This document shows, one piece after another, positions 60,713 through 64,000 of a stretch of 64,000 nucleotides of DNA. Within the stretch, counting starts at the first letter, position 1, and the number at the start of each line of letters is the position of its first letter. Source of the stretch: a bacterium (GTDB lineage: Bacteria > Desulfobacterota > Binatia > Binatales > Binataceae). The notes below the pieces were generated by a model, which saw nothing but the letters and a program-made list of their open reading frames with translations, was not told the DNA's origin and did no database searches. Both the position numbers and the translations under genes were made by a program. The stretch is from NCBI GenBank assembly GCA_014896235.1, contig JADBKU010000013.1, forward strand, positions 1 to 64,000, written 5' to 3'.

Positions 60713-60761
60713 GTAAGCCGCCGGCGGCGCGGAGTTTTCGATCGCGCCGCCGGCGGTTTAC
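60713..60761. terminator. long inverted repeat between convergent genes
   Basis: GTAAGCCGCCGGCGGCGC pairs with GCGCCGCCGGCGGTTTAC across a 13-base loop, with a single mismatch, between the ABM stop (60705) and the GNAT stop (60804). The T-run after it is weak, so it may be a bidirectional terminator or just a stable RNA end. Confidence 0.55.
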
Positions 60762-60803
60762 GATTTGTCGAACAGATGTAGGCGCGGCCGCGCGATCGCG
60801 TTG

Positions 60804-61310
60804 CTAGCGCTCAATTATGCCGTCGCCGGAAATGTCCAGCGCGAATCCGCTCCAGCCGGCCGCCGCCATTTTTCCAATCAGCGCGGCGGCGTTAGCCGCT
60901 CCGGCCATCGTGACGCCGATCGCCGCCGCCGGCTCGGCCGCGAATCCGCGCCGAACCAGCCAGCGGCCCGCCGATTCATCCGCGATCGCATAAAGCCGCC
61001 GCGCGCCCCGGGTATGCGCCGCAAGGCGCGCCGCCGCGAGCAGCGCCCCGCCGATCCCGCGCCCGCGCATCGGCTCGCGCACCCAAAGGGCGGTGATCAT
61101 CGCCGCATCGACCTTGCACTCGACGCCCGCCACGCCGACCGCCTCGTCGCCGGCATATGCGGCGACAAAACATGCTCCGGGCGCGTCGATCGCCCGTACA
61201 ATCCCCGCCTCGTCGAGCAGCCGCGCGATCAGTTCGCGATCGCCGGTCTGGGCAACCGCAAGCTCGCCGGGCGCGCACGTCCGGCGGATCTTTTTCGCCG
61301 CGACCCGCAT
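60804..61310 (-). CDS. GNAT-family acetyltransferase
   Basis: An acetyl-CoA-dependent N-acetyltransferase of 168 residues. The acetyl-CoA pyrophosphate-binding motif is ALWVREPMRGRGIGGALLAA (R/Q-x-x-G-x-G type), preceded by VGVAGVECKVDAAMI. The arsenate-resistance-type ArsN proteins look similar (RRLYAIADESAGRWLVRRGF), but no ars genes are near, so I do not assign a substrate. Its ribosome binding site overlaps the start. It is transcribed with, and lies 17 bp downstream of, the ferredoxin gene. Confidence 0.83.
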   Translation of the reverse strand: MRVAAKKIRRTCAPGELAVAQTGDRELIARLLDEAGIVRAIDAPGACFVAAYAGDEAVGVAGVECKVDAAMITALWVREPMRGRGIGGALLAAARLAAHTRGARRLYAIADESAGRWLVRRGFAAEPAAAIGVTMAGAANAAALIGKMAAAGWSGFALDISGDGIIER

Positions 61311-61327
61311 TCCTCAGCGCCGCGATA

Positions 61328-61558
61328 TCACTTTTTGATCGGAAATAGCTGCGCTCCCGTCTCCGCGTCGATCACCGTGATCGCCTTCGCGGGACAGGCG
61401 CGCGCCGCCGCGAGGATCACGTTATCGGGCGCGCCCGCCGGATTGTACACCTCGGACTTCTCGTCCGCGTCGAGCCTGAACACGCCTGGCGCCGTCTCGA
61501 CGCAATCGCCGCTCGCGATACATTTTCCCTTGTTGACCGTGACCGTGAGCTTCGCCAT
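61328..61558 (-). CDS. three-cysteine [3Fe-4S] ferredoxin, P450-type
   Basis: A 76-residue ferredoxin: MAKLTVTVNKGKCIASGDCV, then PGVFRLDADEKSEV and AARACPAKAITV. The pattern is C-x5-C followed by C-P, giving three cluster Cys with a non-Cys at the second position, typical of [3Fe-4S] ferredoxins that serve cytochromes P450 in actinobacteria and relatives. GGGAGG lies about 4 bases before the ATG at 61558. A GNAT gene follows on the same strand. A P450 gene occurs at 7.0-8.3 kb in this window, though broken; a direct partnership is inference. Confidence 0.88.
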   Translation of the reverse strand: MAKLTVTVNKGKCIASGDCVETAPGVFRLDADEKSEVYNPAGAPDNVILAAARACPAKAITVIDAETGAQLFPIKK

Positions 61559-61661
61559 GCCGGCCTCCCTGTTGCTTGAAGGATAATGTCGCCCGCGCCG
61601 GCGCGGCAAGCCGCTCCGGCGCTTGCGCGCGCGCCCAATTCATACTTTGCTGCGATTCGCC

Positions 61662-62060
61662 ATGCCTCATATTGCAGGAACCGGAATCGACCTGATCGAA
61701 GTGGACCGCGTCAAGCAGGCGCTCGAGCGCTCCGCGACCGGGGCGCGCTTTCGCGCCCGCGTCTACACTCCCGGCGAGATCGCTTACTGCGAATCGCGCG
61801 GCCGCGCGCGCTATCAAAGCTACGCCGCCCGTTTCGCCGCGAAAGAGGCGACCATGAAGGCGTTGGGCGCCGGATGGAATCGCAACGTCGGCTGGAGCGA
61901 AATCGAAGTCCATCGCGAGCGCGGCCGCGCTCCGACCATCCGCCTCAGCGGCAAGGCCGCGGAATTTTCCGCACGCCTCGGCATCGCGCGCTTCCATTTG
62001 AGCATCACGCACACCGCAACTTCGGCGATCGCCCACGTGATCGCTGAACGCGACGATTGA
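61662..62060 (+). CDS. acpS: holo-[acyl-carrier-protein] synthase
   Basis: Transfers the phosphopantetheine arm from CoA to acyl carrier protein. The 132-residue protein has the family signatures GTGIDLIEVDRVKQALERSA, RFAAKEATMKALGAG and HLSITHTATSAIAHVIAE. The ATG at 61662 gives the normal N-terminus MPHIAGTGIDLIE; the frame opens 39 bases earlier. The start lacks a clear ribosome binding site. The stop codon ends at 62060 and the convergent DUF4340 stop begins at 62061, with no bases between. Confidence 0.92.
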   Translation: MPHIAGTGIDLIEVDRVKQALERSATGARFRARVYTPGEIAYCESRGRARYQSYAARFAAKEATMKALGAGWNRNVGWSEIEVHRERGRAPTIRLSGKAAEFSARLGIARFHLSITHTATSAIAHVIAERDD

Positions 62061-63539
62061 CTATTGCGCGTGGGGCGTCGCGGCGCCCGTTGGCGCCGGC
62101 GATCCGGCATGACTTGCGGCCGCCGGACTCGGCGAAGGCGGTGGTTCGGCGTCGTTATGCAGGCGCGTGGCCGTGGTTTCCAAATCCCTGACCATCGCGG
62201 TCGGAATTTCGTAAACCGCCTGATCGGCGCTCGAAGTCGCGTAGCCCTTGGTCTGGGCGACCGGCTTGGCGGAAGGAGTTTGCGGCGTCGCCGTTTCCTC
62301 GACCTGCGACGCATGGATCACGCCGATCGTCTTGCCCGCGGCGTCGTAGAGCGTGATCGTCAGCGTCGGCTCGGCCATTCCGAATCGCGCCGGATTGGTC
62401 ATCGGATCCTCAACGATGCTGCTGCCCTTCAATTGCTGCAACTGATCCAGCAGGCTTTGCACCACCGGCGTTTCGGCCGGAACCGTGTGGCCGCCGCCAG
62501 TCACCGTCCATTTGTCCTTGCCCGCGCTGTCGATCACGATTTGCACCGGTCCGCCCGCGATCGAAATCCGCGCGACGTTCTTGGGATCGAAGCGCAGCAC
62601 GGTTTTGTCACGCAGATCGTCGTAACTCTTGCTCAGTTCCTTGACCACGTATTCAGCCACCGTGCAGACCGGCTGATCGCCCTCGCCGCGGCGGACATAG
62701 ACCGCATTGGCGTACGCTTTGGACTGCTCGAATCCGAACAGCAGCGATTCCTCGGCGTTGTCTTTGCCTCCGAAAACTTGCAGCTTGAGCGACGGCGTGG
62801 CCAGGCCGAAACGATTCAAATCTTCCGGATGGTCGTCCACGAACTGGTCGACGCGCGCCGCCGCGATCGTGTCGAGCAGTTGCGTCACCGCGGCGGAATC
62901 GGCCGGATATTCCCGTGGCTTCACGATCGACCAGTTGTCGCCCTTGCGCGCCAGTTCGATCGTCGAACCGTCGGACTTGGTCAACACCACGCGGTTTATC
63001 TGGTTGGCGGTGAAGCCGATCAACGTTTTGGATCGCAAATCGTCGAGCGACTTCGTCGCTTCCGCCGAAAAGCCCGCGTCGGTCAGCATCACGGCGGGCG
63101 AGTCGGTCAATTTGATATACGTACTCGCGCCGACCGGCGTGTTTTTTCCAACCATCACGCCCGGCAACGCGCGGCCGGTTTTGGTCGTGATATAAACCGT
63201 CACCGACGGATCGGCGAGGCCGAAATTGCCGAGGTCCTGCGGATTGCTGTCGACCGTTTCGGTCGTCTGGAGGTCGGCGAGCGCGCTCGCCAGCGCATCG
63301 ACCGACGAATTGTCCGCGTCCGCCTCGACCGGCTTGACGATACGCCATAGCCCCGGCTTGCCGCGCTCGACCACGACGTCGTGCGCCGGTCCTTTCAGCT
63401 CGATCCGTTCAATCTGAGCGGGTTTGAGCTGGAAAACCTTGTGATTTTTAGATGGCTCCGGCTGCAGGCTCGAATAGTAAGCGTAGCCGCCGATAATCGC
63501 CAGTGCGAGCAGCGCCAGCCACGTCTTGCGTGTGTTCAT
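62061..63539 (-). CDS. DUF4340 membrane-anchored protein
   Basis: A 492-residue protein of the DUF4340 family. One N-terminal membrane anchor (MNTRKTWLALLALAIIGGYA) is followed by repeated units with the pattern LxRFGLATP/LGNFGLADPSVTVYI and LWRIVKP-type strands, three or more copies, each about 120 residues; the tail is Pro/Ala-rich. DUF4340 genes usually follow an ABC-2 transporter and a GldG-like protein, and the proteins are presumed to face the periplasm. The gene begins 28 bases after the GldG-like stop, consistent with that operon. Function in bacteria without gliding is unknown. Confidence 0.85.
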   Translation of the reverse strand: MNTRKTWLALLALAIIGGYAYYSSLQPEPSKNHKVFQLKPAQIERIELKGPAHDVVVERGKPGLWRIVKPVEADADNSSVDALASALADLQTTETVDSNPQDLGNFGLADPSVTVYITTKTGRALPGVMVGKNTPVGASTYIKLTDSPAVMLTDAGFSAEATKSLDDLRSKTLIGFTANQINRVVLTKSDGSTIELARKGDNWSIVKPREYPADSAAVTQLLDTIAAARVDQFVDDHPEDLNRFGLATPSLKLQVFGGKDNAEESLLFGFEQSKAYANAVYVRRGEGDQPVCTVAEYVVKELSKSYDDLRDKTVLRFDPKNVARISIAGGPVQIVIDSAGKDKWTVTGGGHTVPAETPVVQSLLDQLQQLKGSSIVEDPMTNPARFGMAEPTLTITLYDAAGKTIGVIHASQVEETATPQTPSAKPVAQTKGYATSSADQAVYEIPTAMVRDLETTATRLHNDAEPPPSPSPAAASHAGSPAPTGAATPHAQ

Positions 63540-63567
63540 TCCCGGCCACCAACCATGCGCGCCGGAC

Positions 63568-64000
63568 TCAACTCCGCCGCTCCCACCACACTGCGATACC
63601 GACGATCAGCAGCAATTCCGGCAGCAACAGCACCGACAGCACGAAAACCACGTCGAATTGCGCGACCGTCAGACTGAACCGCGACGCGCGCAGGCTGCGC
63701 GGCCGGATCGTGATCGACGACGATTCGCCCGCGAGCCAGTCGACCGTGTTCATCACGAAATCGCGATTGAAAAAATTCCCGATATAGCTGTTGTTGGCGA
63801 TATCCGTGTCGCCGTACACCACCAACCGCGCGTCGCCATGGCCCAGTTTCAGCGCATCGAGATTCGCCGTCACCGCGACCGCGACGCTGACGGGACCCTT
63901 TTGATCCTTCGCATCGAACTTGGCTTCCTGACGTTTGAAAATGCCCTCGAGATCGGTCTCCGCCCACGACGTGTCGCTGGTTTTCGCCAGCGACACCGCT
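63568..64000 (-). CDS. GldG-like ABC-associated protein, C-terminal part
   Basis: The 3' end of a GldG-like (ABC-type uncharacterised transport) gene that runs off the window's right edge. The visible 143 or so residues show the family's periplasmic tail: VVYGDTDIANNSYIGNFFNR then FVMNTVDWLAGESSSITIRP, and a final membrane helix (VVFVLSVLLLPELLLIVGIA) followed by WWERRS. It is followed 28 bases later by the DUF4340 gene, the standard arrangement of gliding-type ABC transporter accessory genes. Confidence 0.83.
   Translation of the reverse strand, partial: AVSLAKTSDTSWAETDLEGIFKRQEAKFDAKDQKGPVSVAVAVTANLDALKLGHGDARLVVYGDTDIANNSYIGNFFNRDFVMNTVDWLAGESSSITIRPRSLRASRFSLTVAQFDVVFVLSVLLLPELLLIVGIAVWWERRS

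Noticed and set aside
60804-61310. Arsenic-resistance acetyltransferase ArsN
   Set aside because: The C-terminal motif is similar, but there are no ars genes nearby and the GNAT fold is too general for that assignment.
1-64000. CRISPR arrays, tRNA genes, insertion sequences and prophage genes
   Set aside because: Scanning for regular direct repeats, tRNA-like cloverleaf ends, transposase and phage motifs found nothing that I can support.

Overview
The window is GC-rich, densely coded bacterial DNA with about 52 genes and no rRNA, tRNA, CRISPR array, transposase or phage gene that I could find. Several families are typical of uncultured Desulfobacterota-like or Binatota-type bacteria: tandem DUF1329 proteins, DUF6178, a GldG/DUF4340 pair, many acyl-CoA and P450-type catabolic genes, and a large hopanoid locus. 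Assignment to Binatota (Binatia) is inference from gene content, not a phylogenetic result.

Layout. 1-7.0 kb: tyrS (cut by the window edge), two tandem secreted DUF1329 proteins, each followed by an intrinsic terminator, then a heme A pair (ctaA-ctaB). 7.0-14.7 kb: a cytochrome P450 broken by one frameshift, a divergent acyl-CoA synthetase, a D-aminoacylase-type amidohydrolase, a carboxymuconolactone decarboxylase-like protein and a catalytic acetolactate synthase subunit without its regulatory partner. 14.9-24.9 kb: a membrane VWA-FHA protein, two secreted or lipid-anchored proteins, an EmrA-like adaptor, an APH-fold kinase and an M1 aminopeptidase.

25-39.1 kb is the highlight: a hopanoid locus. 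Ten co-directional, mostly overlapping or closely spaced genes are read on the minus strand from a TetR-type regulator: tetR, hpnH, FPP synthase, a zinc polyol-type dehydrogenase, squalene-hopene cyclase, dxr, a fused HpnC-HpnD protein, hpnE, hpnA and a CruF-like carotenoid protein. hpnG and hpnK lie just beyond. Together they cover the first committed MEP-pathway step, FPP synthesis, FPP to squalene, squalene to hopene, adenosyl addition and adenine removal. The dehydrogenase is a candidate for the later ribosylhopane reduction.

39.3-48.2 kb: an NAD-dependent molybdenum formate dehydrogenase (gamma, beta, alpha, delta) with the delta gene displaced behind a DUF4239 membrane protein, a nitrate-reductase-associated protein on the opposite strand, a Gfo/Idh oxidoreductase and thiD. 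48.3-58.3 kb: a DUF6178 protein, a predicted lipoprotein joining a BFN and a PDZ domain, rlmE, a PcrA/UvrD helicase, an L,D-transpeptidase, and nucleotide-sugar genes (DegT aminotransferase, UDP-glucuronate decarboxylase) followed by an SDR. 58.3-64 kb: acyl-CoA dehydrogenase, an unrecognised helical protein, a small monooxygenase-fold protein, a GNAT protein, a 3-cysteine ferredoxin (a plausible P450 partner), acpS, DUF4340 and the end of a GldG-like gene.
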